Assembly: GCF_042743185.1 (NCBI RefSeq)
Contig: NZ_JBHYMS010000034.1
Span: forward strand, 11,756-75,755
Direction: 5' to 3'
Source of the DNA: Inquilinus sp042743185
GTDB taxonomy: Bacteria; Pseudomonadota; Alphaproteobacteria; DSM-16000; Inquilinaceae
DNA: 64,000 nt
Position 1 is the first letter of the stretch, and each line of letters starts with the position of its first letter. The notes beneath the pieces were generated by a model that made no database searches, was not told the origin of the DNA, and was given only the letters and a program-made list of their open reading frames with translations. Shown here one piece after another: positions 17,802 through 25,768 of this stretch. Made by a program: the position numbers and the translations under genes.

Positions 17802-18749
17802 CTAACTGCTCTTCAGCGACGCCTTCACCGCCTCCAGCCCCGGCTTGCCGTCGATGGTGGTGACGCCGTCGAGCCACCTGGTCAGCAGCTCGGGGTTCTC
17901 GGTCAGCCATTTCCGGGCGGCGGCGTTCTGGTCCATGCCCTCGTCCAGGATCATCGCCATCATCCGGTTCTCGGTGTTCAGGTCGAACACCAGCTGCCTA
18001 GCGAATTTCTGTACGTTCGGGCAGCCGGCCAGCCATGTCCGGTTGGCCAGGGTGCGCACCGTGGCGCCGCCGTAGTTCGGGCCGAAATAGGCGTCGCCGC
18101 CGCTGAGATAGTCGATCTTGTACTTGATGTTCATCGGATGCGGCGCCCAGCCCAGGAACACCACCCATTCGCCGCGCCGCGCCGCCCGGTCGACCTGGGC
18201 CAGCATCGCCTGCTCGCTGGCCTCGACCAGGTTCCAGCCGCCGAGGCCGAACTCGTTCTTCTCGATGATGGCCGACAGGTTCTTGTTGGCGGAGGAGCCG
18301 GGTTCGATCGAGTAGATCGACTTGCCGAACTTGTCGGCGAATTTCTGCAGGTCGGCGAAGTCCTTGACCCCGGCCTCATGGGCCTCGCGGTTGACCGCCA
18401 GCGTCACCTTGGCGTCGGCCAGGTTGGTGCCGACCAGCTCGACCCCCTGCTTCAGATAGGGCTCGACCATCTCGGTCTGCGACGGCATCCAGTTGCCGAG
18501 GAACAGGTTCACCTGGTTGTTCTTGAGCGATTCGAAGGTGACCGCGACCGACAGCATGTCGACCTTGGGCTCGTAGCCAAGCCCGGTCAGCACCGTGCTG
18601 GCCAGGGCCGTGGTCGAGGTGATGTCGGTCCAGCCGACATCCGACAGCTTGACGGCCTTGCAGGCCGCGTCGTCGGCCAGCGCGTCGCCAGCCGGGGCCA
18701 GCGCGGCGATCGCCGCGGCGGCGAAAAGGAAACGTCTCGCATTCATCAC
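17802..18749 (-). CDS. Choline/betaine/carnitine-type ABC substrate-binding protein
   Basis: This 315-residue periplasmic protein has a Sec signal peptide (cleavage after DALA, about residue 25) and an OpuAC fold. Aromatic residues that cage a trimethylammonium head group are present in LSDVGWTDITST, FLGNWMPSQTEM and FLGWAPHPMN. It resembles ChoX of rhizobia and CaiX of Pseudomonas. No permease or ATPase gene is adjacent, so it may share an unlinked transporter, as CaiX does. A thioesterase gene lies 37 bases upstream on the same strand, which points to carnitine (inference). Its stop abuts the stop of the convergent nitronate monooxygenase gene. Confidence 0.85.
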   Translation of the reverse strand: MMNARRFLFAAAAIAALAPAGDALADDAACKAVKLSDVGWTDITSTTALASTVLTGLGYEPKVDMLSVAVTFESLKNNQVNLFLGNWMPSQTEMVEPYLKQGVELVGTNLADAKVTLAVNREAHEAGVKDFADLQKFADKFGKSIYSIEPGSSANKNLSAIIEKNEFGLGGWNLVEASEQAMLAQVDRAARRGEWVVFLGWAPHPMNIKYKIDYLSGGDAYFGPNYGGATVRTLANRTWLAGCPNVQKFARQLVFDLNTENRMMAMILDEGMDQNAAARKWLTENPELLTRWLDGVTTIDGKPGLEAVKASLKSS

Positions 18750-18786
18750 TGCCTCCTGTCTGTCCTCATGGGAACGGGGGGCGTTG

Positions 18787-19281
18787 TCAGCCCTTCTCGT
18801 CCTCCGCGGCGGCCTCGTGGGCGGCGCGGATCTCGCTCAAGCGGTCATGGATCTCGGCCTCGAACGGCGCGACCTTCGGCCCGGTCGCGTCGATCGACAG
18901 GTTCAGCACCTCGCTCTCGGCCAGCACGGTGCCGTCCGCGGTTCGGCGCATGAGGTGGTGCAGGGTGAAGCGCTTGGCGTCCATCGCGCCCAGCCGGGTC
19001 TCGACCGCCACCTCGTCGCCGGCATGGGCCTCGCGCCGGTAGCGGATCTTCATCTCGCCGGTGAAGACCGTGCGCCGGCTGCGCGCCCGGTAGGCGGCGT
19101 CGATGCCGGCGAAGTCCAGGAAGGCGTCGGTGGCGTGGCTGAAGATGACGGCATAGTAGCCGTCGTTCAGATGGCCGTTGTAGTCGGTCCACTCCGCCCG
19201 CACGGTCTCATGATGCAGCCGCAGCGGCGCCGCGATCGTCCGGTCCGAGGGGGCTGTCGGGTTGGCCGCGGTCGCTGGCAT
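18787..19281 (-). CDS. Hotdog-fold thioesterase, possibly betainyl-CoA thioesterase
   Basis: This 164-residue 4-hydroxybenzoyl-CoA-thioesterase-like protein contains VRAEWTDYNGHLNDGYYAVIFSHATDAFLDF-type hotdog sequence (the conserved Asp-x-x-x-His around TDYNGHLND) and FTGEMKIRYRREAHAGDE. It is co-directional with the betaine/choline-type binding protein. In Pseudomonas and rhizobia a similar thioesterase (CdhB-like) works with carnitine dehydrogenase next to or fused with carnitine uptake genes. The link here is by neighbourhood only; no carnitine dehydrogenase is in the window. Confidence 0.75.
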   Translation of the reverse strand: MPATAANPTAPSDRTIAAPLRLHHETVRAEWTDYNGHLNDGYYAVIFSHATDAFLDFAGIDAAYRARSRRTVFTGEMKIRYRREAHAGDEVAVETRLGAMDAKRFTLHHLMRRTADGTVLAESEVLNLSIDATGPKVAPFEAEIHDRLSEIRAAHEAAAEDEKG

Positions 19282-19433
19282 CCGCCGGTTGGTCCTCGCC
19301 TGCGGCCCGTCTCTCGTCGGACGGGCTCGGATGCTGGCGATGCTACGCGGCGGCTGCGGGCCTCATTGACCGAAGGCGACGCCGACCTGATCGAAAGCGC
19401 CGCCCTTCCGCCGGGCCGGAGAGGGCCGGCGGC

Positions 19434-20588
19434 TCAGAGACCCAGCAGCAGGCCGAGCTTCATGCCGAGGGCCCGGAAGATCGAGGCCTCCGGCATGTCC
19501 TGGGCGGCGACCAGCGGCACCTTGCGCACCGGCCCGTCCGGCGGGGCGATGTCGATCTCGCCCAGCACCTGGCCCTTGGCGATCGGCGCCTCGATCGGCT
19601 CCCGGAACCGGGCGGTGACGGTCATCTTGTCGAAATCGGCAGGCTGCAGGGTCATGGCCAGGTCCTGCGCCACCGTCACCGGCACCTTGTCCTCGGCGCC
19701 GAGCCAGACCGTCGCCTCGTCGACCGTGGCGCCGGCCTTGAAGAGCGGGTACAGGCGGAACTGGTTCCAGCCCCATTCCAGCAGGCGGGCGCCTTCGTCG
19801 GCGCGGGACTGCATGCTGGGCAGCCCGTTGACCACCAGGATCAGCCGCCGGTCGTCGCGCACGCCCGAGGCGGTCAGGCCGTAGCCTCCGGAATCGGTGT
19901 GGCCGGTCTTGATCCCGTCCACGCCCATGTCGCGGTACAGCAGCGGGTTGCGGTTGCCCTGCTTGATCTTGTTCCAGGTGAACTCGCGCTCGCCGTCGTA
20001 GCGGTAGTATTGCGGGAAGTCCGAGATCATCCGCTCGGCCAGGATCGCCAGGTCCCGTGCGGTCGAATAGTGCTCCGGGTCCGGCAGGCCGTTGGAGGTG
20101 ACGAAGTGGCTGGCGTTCATGCCCAGCGTCTTCGCCATCTCGTTCATGCGGTCGGCGAAGGCGCTCTCCGACCCCGCCAGGCCTTCGGCCAGCACCACCG
20201 CGGCGTCGTTGCCGGACTGGATCAGCAGGCCGCGCAGCAGGTCCTCGACCCGGATGCTGTCCCCGACCTGGACGAACATCTTCGACCCGCCGGTCTGCCA
20301 GGCCTTCTTGCTGACCGGGAACTTCGTGTCGAGCGTGATCCGGCCGTCGCGCAACGCGTCGTAGACCAGATAGGCCGTCATCATCTTGCTCATCGACGAT
20401 GTCGGCATGCGCTCGTCCGCCGCCTTCTCCATCAGCACCGTGTCGGTGGTGGTGTCGATCAGGATCGCCTGCCTGGCGATGGTGTCGACGGTGGCCGCGC
20501 CGGCGGGCAGTGCGGCCAGGGCGGCGAGGAGGATTGTGGCACGGAGGAGGGGGGCCGGCATCGCGATCTTGGTCATGGGGCGGGGCAT
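19434..20588 (-). CDS. D-alanyl-D-alanine carboxypeptidase (DacC/PBP5-like)
   Basis: This 384-residue periplasmic serine peptidase trims the terminal D-Ala of peptidoglycan pentapeptides. After a signal peptide (ends near PAGAATV) come the three penicillin-binding motifs: SSMSKMMTA (SxxK), SGND (SxN) and KTGHTDSGG (KTG). A PBP5_C beta domain follows, then a C-terminal amphipathic helix (EASIFRALGMKLGLLLGL) that anchors it to the inner membrane. No clear ribosome site marks the start; ATGs at 20588 and 20576 are both possible, and the longer frame to 20915 adds no signal-like sequence. Confidence 0.92.
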   Translation of the reverse strand: MPRPMTKIAMPAPLLRATILLAALAALPAGAATVDTIARQAILIDTTTDTVLMEKAADERMPTSSMSKMMTAYLVYDALRDGRITLDTKFPVSKKAWQTGGSKMFVQVGDSIRVEDLLRGLLIQSGNDAAVVLAEGLAGSESAFADRMNEMAKTLGMNASHFVTSNGLPDPEHYSTARDLAILAERMISDFPQYYRYDGEREFTWNKIKQGNRNPLLYRDMGVDGIKTGHTDSGGYGLTASGVRDDRRLILVVNGLPSMQSRADEGARLLEWGWNQFRLYPLFKAGATVDEATVWLGAEDKVPVTVAQDLAMTLQPADFDKMTVTARFREPIEAPIAKGQVLGEIDIAPPDGPVRKVPLVAAQDMPEASIFRALGMKLGLLLGL

Positions 20589-20718
20589 GGATCGCAGGGA
20601 TAGCGTCAACTGAGGCCGCTGCCAACCCAAGCCTTCACGACCGGCCGCGGCGAAGCGCGCAGGGACGGCGACGGTCCGTCGGCCTGCCGCTTGCCGGGAT
20701 GCAGTGATCGCAGCCGAT

Positions 20719-20732
20719 CCCCCATCTGGGGG
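20719..20732. promoter_or_regulatory. CCCCC-N4-GGGGG palindrome
   Basis: A perfect five-base inverted repeat with an ATCT spacer lies about 130 bases upstream of the carboxypeptidase start. It is not followed by a T run and is upstream of both flanking genes, so an operator is more likely than a terminator. The binding protein is unknown. Confidence 0.3.
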
Positions 20733-20905
20733 TGATAGGAGGGCGGTCGCCTGCTCTAAGATGAGAACGGATAACCTGTCGGCCTGTCCCTTTCGGGTCA
20801 TAGCGCAAAGGTCGCGCGACTTGTACAATGCCAGGCGTGGTGGGGGCCACGTCTGTCGAATAGGCGAGATGCAAGATGGGGGAGCAACAGGTTTTAGGAA
20901 AACAA

Positions 20906-20923
20906 ACATATTCATTTTTATGT
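20906..20923. promoter_or_regulatory. AT-rich inverted repeat before the LexA-like gene
   Basis: ACATA (20906-20910) and TATGT (20919-20923) flank eight AT-rich bases, about 60 bases upstream of the ATG at 20985. This is where an autoregulatory operator of the LexA/cI-like protein would be expected. Confidence 0.3.
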
Positions 20924-20984
20924 AAGTTTTATAGATGATTGCGTTCCTACACGTGGCTCAACGCCCCCGGGAGATATTGTTCCC

Positions 20985-21614
20985 ATGCTGAAGCACGCCG
21001 ACATCTGGGCGGCGATCGACCGTCTCGCCAGGCTCAACGGTCTGTCCGCATCCGGCCTCGCGCGCCGCTCAGGGCTGGACCCCACGACCTTCAATCCAAG
21101 CAAGCGCCAGTCGAGCGACGGCAAGCTGCGCTGGCCGTCCACCGAGAGCATCTCCAAGATCCTCGACGCGACCAGCAGCTCGATGGCCGCCTTCGTGCGG
21201 CTGATCGACGACGGATCGGGCCTGCCGGCCCGGCGGATCCCCGTGGTCAGCCACGCCCAGGCCGCCGCCGACGGGCTGTTCGACGACGCAGGCCACCCCA
21301 CCGGCAAGGGGTGGGACGAGGTGGACTTCCCGAACCTGTCCGACCCGAACGCCTATGCGCTGGAGGTCACGGGCGGCGACCTGGCGCCGATCTACCGGGA
21401 CGGCGACGTCATCGTCGTCTCGCCGGCGGCCGGGCTGCGCCGCGGCGACCGGGTGGTGGCGAAGACGGCGGACGGGGCGCTGCTGATCGGCGAGCTGGTG
21501 CGGATCAGCGCCAACCGGATCGATCTGAAGCCCCTGTCGGGCGACGAGCCGATGCAGTCGCTGAAGCTGTCGGACGTGGTCTGGAAGGCCCGCATCGTCT
21601 GGTCGAGCCAGTAG
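20985..21614 (+). CDS. LexA/cI-like regulator with degenerate S24 protease site
   Basis: This 209-residue protein has an N-terminal XRE-type HTH (about residues 5-75, with LNGLSASGLARRSGLDPTTF) and a C-terminal S24 peptidase-like fold (about 110-205). Family members have V-S-G-D-S-M-x-P with the nucleophile serine. Here the aligned segment is VTGGDLAP, with Asp132 in the serine position. The catalytic lysine of the second strand motif is replaced by Gly169 in LLIGEL. The flanking YRDGDVIVVSP and RRGDRVVAKT are intact. The fold is therefore kept but self-cleavage should be impossible, implying a constitutive or ligand-released regulator rather than an SOS-type one. Confidence 0.88.
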   Translation: MLKHADIWAAIDRLARLNGLSASGLARRSGLDPTTFNPSKRQSSDGKLRWPSTESISKILDATSSSMAAFVRLIDDGSGLPARRIPVVSHAQAAADGLFDDAGHPTGKGWDEVDFPNLSDPNAYALEVTGGDLAPIYRDGDVIVVSPAAGLRRGDRVVAKTADGALLIGELVRISANRIDLKPLSGDEPMQSLKLSDVVWKARIVWSSQ

Positions 21615-21738
21615 CCGCGGCCAGGCCGGCCTCTGCGTCCGGCGCAGGGCTGGGGCATCGGCCGCCGGGCGGTGTTGGCGCCGCCCGGCCGCTCGCCTAT
21701 GCTCCGCCGGTCATAGGATGCGGGATCGGACGGACGAC

Positions 21739-22581
21739 ATGGCGAGACAAGCGTGGACCTTCCTCGACGGCTCCTGGCAGGAGGGCAATCCGCCGATCAT
21801 GGGGCCGCTGACGCATGCCGCCTGGATGGCCTCGATCATCTTCGACGGCGCCCGCGGCTTCGAAGGCGTGGCGCCGGACCTCGACCGGCATTGCGCCCGG
21901 GCCGTGGCCTCGGCCAAGGCCATGGGGCTGGAGGCGACACTGCCGGCCGAGGAGATCGAGGCGCTGGCCCGCGAGGGGCTGCGCCGTTTCCCGGCCGACG
22001 CCGCGGTCTATATCCGGCCGATGTTCTGGGCCGAGGACGGCTGGATCGAGCCCGACCCGGCGGCGACGCGCTTCTGCCTGTCGATCTATGATTCGCCGCT
22101 GCCGCAGCCGGGCGAGGACAGCGCCTGCTTCGCCCAGGGGCTGCGCCGGCCGTCGCCGGAGATGGCGCCGACCCGGGCCAAGGCCGCCTGCCTGTACCCG
22201 CAATCCGGCTTCGCCATGCGCCAGGCCAAGAGCCGCGGCTTCACCAATGCGGTGATGCTGGACCCGATCGGCAACGTCGCCGAATTCGCCACCGCCAACA
22301 TCTTCATGGCCAAGGACGGCGCGGTGCACACCCCGGCGGCGAACGGCACCTTCCTGGCCGGCATCACCCGCCGCCGGGTGATCGAGCTCTTGCGCCGTGA
22401 CGGGGTCGAGGTGGTCGAGCGCGCGATCCGGCCGGATGAGCTGGCGGATGCCGACGAGATCTTCCAGACCGGCAACTTCGCCAAGGTGCTGCCCTGCACC
22501 CGGCTGGAGGATCGGCATCTGCAGCCGGGCCCGTTCTACGCCAAGGCCCGCAAGCTGTACTGGGAGTGGGCGCATTCCTGA
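21739..22581 (+). CDS. Class IV aminotransferase (branched-chain/D-amino acid type)
   Basis: This 280-residue PLP enzyme of fold type IV resembles IlvE-like branched-chain aminotransferases but is shorter and more divergent. Visible features are FDGARGFEG near the start, a PLP lysine in the TRAKAACLYPQS region (KAACLYPQSGFA aligns with the KxSGNY type), and GNVAEFATANIF with the typical E-x-x-x-x-N. The ATG at 21739 starts the conserved MARQAWTFLDGSW; an upstream ATG at 21718 is possible. Likely roles are branched-chain amino acid transamination or a D-amino acid or amine:oxoacid reaction. Confidence 0.82.
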   Translation: MARQAWTFLDGSWQEGNPPIMGPLTHAAWMASIIFDGARGFEGVAPDLDRHCARAVASAKAMGLEATLPAEEIEALAREGLRRFPADAAVYIRPMFWAEDGWIEPDPAATRFCLSIYDSPLPQPGEDSACFAQGLRRPSPEMAPTRAKAACLYPQSGFAMRQAKSRGFTNAVMLDPIGNVAEFATANIFMAKDGAVHTPAANGTFLAGITRRRVIELLRRDGVEVVERAIRPDELADADEIFQTGNFAKVLPCTRLEDRHLQPGPFYAKARKLYWEWAHS

Positions 22582-22738
22582 GGATCCGTCCGATAATGCG
22601 GCCGGCGCGGCCGCCTGGCGGCGGACTCGAAGCTTCCGGTGCTCACGCACCCAAACGTGCGCTGCGCGCCGGTTCTCGAAACCACCGCCAGCCGACTCAC
22701 GCCAACCGCATTCTTGAACGGACCCCAGAGCGCATTCG

Positions 22739-23422
22739 ATGAGCGACCCTGTCCCGCCCGAGCTGGTCTCCAAGGACACGCGCAACCTGGTCCGGGTGCT
22801 CGAGCACCAGGGCATCACCCTGGTGTTCGACGTCGGCGCCAATGTCGGCCAGTACGCGCAGCGGCTGCGGCGCGGCGGCTATGCCGGGCGGATCGTCTCG
22901 GTCGAGCCGCTGTCGGCCGCCCATGCCGCGCTGACCGCGGCGGCGGCCGGCGATCCAGACTGGGCGGTCGAGTCGCGGATGGCGCTGGGCGACAACGACG
23001 CGCCGGTGACGCTGCAGGTCTCTGGCGAGAGCGACATGAGCTCGGTGCTCGACTTCACCGCCGAGATGGCGGACCTGCTCGATGGCTCGGCCTATGTCGG
23101 CACCGAGGTGGCGTCGCAGGCGCGGCTGGAGCGGATCTTCCCGCGCCACGCCCGGCCGGACGACCGGGTGCTGCTGAAGATCGACACCCAGGGCACCGAG
23201 CGCCAGGTGCTGGACGGCGCGCGCGGCGTGCTGCCGCGCATCGCCGCGGTGCAGATGGAGCTGTCGGTCGTGCCGGTCTATGACGGCGAGCCGTCGTATC
23301 TCGACAGCATCCGGCACATGGCGGAACTCGGCTTCGTCCCGGCCCTGTTCATCCCCGGCTATTTCAACCGTCGCACCGCCCGGCTGATCGGCATGGACGG
23401 CGTGTTCGTGCGGCCGGGCTAG
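22739..23422 (+). CDS. FkbM-family SAM-dependent methyltransferase
   Basis: This 227-residue protein has motif I VFDVGANVGQYAQRLR (SAM binding), the acidic VSVEP at the end of strand beta-2, and LLKIDTQGTERQVLDGA, all characteristic of FkbM methyltransferases, which O-methylate sugars or polyketides. It is followed after ten bases by a membrane acyltransferase-like gene. The pair may modify a surface glycan (inference). Confidence 0.87.
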   Translation: MSDPVPPELVSKDTRNLVRVLEHQGITLVFDVGANVGQYAQRLRRGGYAGRIVSVEPLSAAHAALTAAAAGDPDWAVESRMALGDNDAPVTLQVSGESDMSSVLDFTAEMADLLDGSAYVGTEVASQARLERIFPRHARPDDRVLLKIDTQGTERQVLDGARGVLPRIAAVQMELSVVPVYDGEPSYLDSIRHMAELGFVPALFIPGYFNRRTARLIGMDGVFVRPG

Positions 23423-23432
23423 CCGGATCTCC

Positions 23433-24386
23433 ATGGCCACTTCAGCGCGTCCCGGCCGCCTGCCGGTCATCGACCTGCTCCGCGGCCTGGCGCTGCTGGC
23501 GATGGCCCTCTACCACCTGTCCTGGGACCTCAGTTTCTTCCGCTTCGTCGACTGGGACCTGGTGGACGATGCCGGCTGGATCGCGGCGCGCTACCTGATC
23601 GCCGGCAGCTTCCTGGCCCTGGTCGGCGCCGGCCTGGTGCTGTGGGACGTGCGGGGGCGCGACTGGCGGCGCTGGGCCATCCGGCTGAACAAGGTGGCGG
23701 CCGGTGCGGCGGCAGTCACGGTCGCCACCTGGTTCGTGATCCCGGACCAGTTCATCTTCTTCGGCATCCTGCACTGCATTGCCGTCGCCAGCATCCTCGG
23801 CCTCTTGTTCCTGCGGCTGCCGCCGGTCCTGAATTTCGTCCTCGGTCTCGCCGTGATCGCGCTGCCGATCCTGTGGCGTTCGACGCTGTTCGACCCGTCC
23901 TGGCTGCTGTGGACCGGGCTCGGCACCCTGCCGCCGCGCAGCAACGACTACGAGCCGCTGTTCCCCTGGTTCGGGCCGGTGCTGCTGGGCATCGCCGCGG
24001 CCCGCTGGTGGCTGCGGGCCCGCGCGCCCGGCGGCGCCGTCGACGGCGATATCCCGGGCCGGCCGCTGCGCTGGGCGGGGCGGCACAGCCTGGCCGTCTA
24101 TCTGATCCACCAGCCGCTGCTGATCGGCCTCCTGCTGCTGGTCGGGATGGCGCTCGGCCGAGACCCGCAGGCGATGCTGTCGCCGCCGCCCGACCCGGCG
24201 CCGCTCCTGATCGACTGCCAGGTGCAATGCGAGCAGCGGGGCGGCGGCACCGAGACGTGCCATGCCTATTGCGGCTGCATGGTCGACGGGGTCCGGGCCC
24301 AGAGCCTGTGGCCGGCGCTGCGGCCGGATGCGGCGCCCGAGCTCAAGGATCGCCTGCTGGATCTGGCCGCATCCTGCAGCCGCTAG
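23433..24386 (+). CDS. HGSNAT/DUF1624-like membrane acyltransferase
   Basis: This 317-residue inner-membrane protein belongs to the heparan-alpha-glucosaminide N-acetyltransferase catalytic (DUF1624) family. It has about eight transmembrane helices, the start motif RLPVIDLLRGLALLAMALYH, and the late LAVYLIHQPLLIG segment. After the last helix comes a 65-residue soluble tail with six cysteines, five of them in the pattern CX3C-X9-CX3C-X-C (CQVQC...CHAYCGC), which looks like a disulfide-stabilised hairpin. The family transfers acyl groups across the membrane to glycans. Substrate unknown. Confidence 0.82.
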   Translation: MATSARPGRLPVIDLLRGLALLAMALYHLSWDLSFFRFVDWDLVDDAGWIAARYLIAGSFLALVGAGLVLWDVRGRDWRRWAIRLNKVAAGAAAVTVATWFVIPDQFIFFGILHCIAVASILGLLFLRLPPVLNFVLGLAVIALPILWRSTLFDPSWLLWTGLGTLPPRSNDYEPLFPWFGPVLLGIAAARWWLRARAPGGAVDGDIPGRPLRWAGRHSLAVYLIHQPLLIGLLLLVGMALGRDPQAMLSPPPDPAPLLIDCQVQCEQRGGGTETCHAYCGCMVDGVRAQSLWPALRPDAAPELKDRLLDLAASCSR

Positions 24387-24481
24387 CACAGGGGCAAACA
24401 TGACGGAAAATTCGCTCGCGTGCCGCCGACCGCCGCCCTAGTCTCGGCGCCGATGCCCGGATTGCCCTGCCGACCCCTGCC

Positions 24482-25060
24482 ATGAGCCCGCCCGACGAAG
24501 ACAGCCCGTCCGGCGCGACGCGGGATGTCGGCTGGTCGGCGCTGATGGTTGCGGCCCAGGCGGGCGACCGGGCCGCCTATCACCGGCTGCTGATCGAGAT
24601 CACCCCCTATCTGCGGGCGCTGGCCCGCCGGTCGCTGCGCCGCCCGGCCGACGCCGAGGATGCGGTGCAGGACGTGCTGCTGACCCTGCACAATATCCGC
24701 CGGACCTATGATCCCACCCGGCCCTTCCAGCCCTGGCTGGTGGCGATCGCCCGGCGGCGGATCGTCGACCGGGTGCGCATCCAGATCCGCACCACCGGCC
24801 GCGAGACGGCGATCGAGCCGTTCCAGGAAACCTTTGCCGCCCCCGAAACGAATGAGTTGGGAATGGAGGCCGATTCGATCACGCTGCGGCGCGCGATCGC
24901 GGAGCTGCCGCCGGGCCAGCGCCAGGCGGTGGAGCTTCTGAAGCTGAAGGACATGTCGCTGAAGGAGGCATCGGCCGCCAGCGGCGCGTCGGTGCCGGCG
25001 CTGAAGGTCGCGATGCATCGCGCGCTGAAGGCGCTGAAGGGGGCGTTGGGACCGAAATGA
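24482..25060 (+). CDS. ECF RNA polymerase sigma factor (SigF-like)
   Basis: This 192-residue sigma-70 family factor has region 2 (RADAEDAVQDVLLTLH-type, residues 25-95) and region 4 with ELPPGQRQAVELLKLKDMSLKEAS and the recognition helix VPALKVAMHRALKAL. Its stop overlaps the start of the anti-sigma gene (ATGA), the standard ECF/anti-sigma arrangement. It resembles Caulobacter SigF, which responds to heavy-metal or oxidative stress. I could not identify a matching autoregulated promoter with confidence. Confidence 0.9.
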   Translation: MSPPDEDSPSGATRDVGWSALMVAAQAGDRAAYHRLLIEITPYLRALARRSLRRPADAEDAVQDVLLTLHNIRRTYDPTRPFQPWLVAIARRRIVDRVRIQIRTTGRETAIEPFQETFAAPETNELGMEADSITLRRAIAELPPGQRQAVELLKLKDMSLKEASAASGASVPALKVAMHRALKALKGALGPK

Positions 25061-25743
25061 CGGAGACGGAGCGCACTCGCACCGAAGACCTGATCGCGCA
25101 GCTGGCCGCCGATGTGCGGCCGGTCCGTCCCTTGCGGCCGCCGATGCTGCGGGCCCTGCTCTGGCTGCTCGTCGCCGTCCTGGTGATCGGAACCGTCGTC
25201 GCGGCCTTCGGGATCCGGCCCGATTTCATGGATGAGATGGGCGAGACCCACTACCAGCTGGAGTGGGCGGGCTCGATGCTGACCGGCATCCTCGCGGCCG
25301 TCGCCGCCTTCTATGTCAGCCTGCCGGACCGGTCGCGCGCCTGGGCGCTGCTGCCGCTGCCCGGCCTGGCGCTCTGGCTCTTCTCCATCGGCTACGGCTG
25401 CATGACGGACTGGGTGCGCCACGGGCCGGACGGCTTCGCGCTCGGGGTCAGCTTCTTCTGCTTCCGGTCGATCCTGCTGATCAGCATCCCGCTGTCGCTG
25501 GTGCTTCTGGCGATGCTGCGTCTTGCAGGGCCGGTGCGGCCGGTCGCGACGATCGCCAGCGGATTGCTGGCCGCGTCGGCGCTGTCGGCCTGCGGCGTCT
25601 CGATGTTCCATGGCGACGAGGCCACGCTGATGGTCCTGATCTGGCATGGCGGTGCCGTGGCGCTGCTGGTCGGGCTGGGCACGCTGCTGAACCGCCGCCT
25701 GTTCGGCCTGTTCGCGCCGCGCCCGGCCGGCCAGGCCGGCTGA
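25057..25743 (+). CDS. NrsF-type (DUF1109) membrane anti-sigma factor
   Basis: This 228-residue protein has six predicted transmembrane helices after a 30-residue cytoplasmic N-terminus (MTETERTRTEDLIAQLAADV) that would bind the sigma factor. Cysteines at 115, 135 and 179 fall in or next to membrane helices. In Caulobacter NrsF two conserved cysteines are needed for release of SigF. Start codon overlap with the sigma gene secures stoichiometric synthesis. Confidence 0.88.
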   Translation: MTETERTRTEDLIAQLAADVRPVRPLRPPMLRALLWLLVAVLVIGTVVAAFGIRPDFMDEMGETHYQLEWAGSMLTGILAAVAAFYVSLPDRSRAWALLPLPGLALWLFSIGYGCMTDWVRHGPDGFALGVSFFCFRSILLISIPLSLVLLAMLRLAGPVRPVATIASGLLAASALSACGVSMFHGDEATLMVLIWHGGAVALLVGLGTLLNRRLFGLFAPRPAGQAG

Positions 25744-25752
25744 CCAGACGGC

Positions 25753-25768
25753 CCCGGCTACAGCCGGG
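25753..25768. terminator. Small GC hairpin between convergent genes
   Basis: CCCGGCT and AGCCGGG form a seven-base stem around two bases, ten bases beyond the NrsF stop and overlapping the stop codon of the convergent DUF1223 gene. There is no T run, so a termination role is only suggested. Confidence 0.25.

Larger units (their letters stand above)
20589..20984. other. Divergent regulatory region, no gene seen
   Basis: This 396-base region separates the leftward carboxypeptidase from the rightward LexA-like regulator. It contains the CCCCC-ATCT-GGGGG palindrome at 20719-20732 and, next to the regulator gene, an AT-rich stretch (about 20890-20950). Frames through it have no protein signature. 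Confidence 0.5.

Noticed and set aside
20668..20684. GG-N10-GC arrangement resembling a sigma-54 promoter
   Set aside because: The -24 element reads CGGCCT instead of TGGCAC; only the spacing and the TTGC part match.
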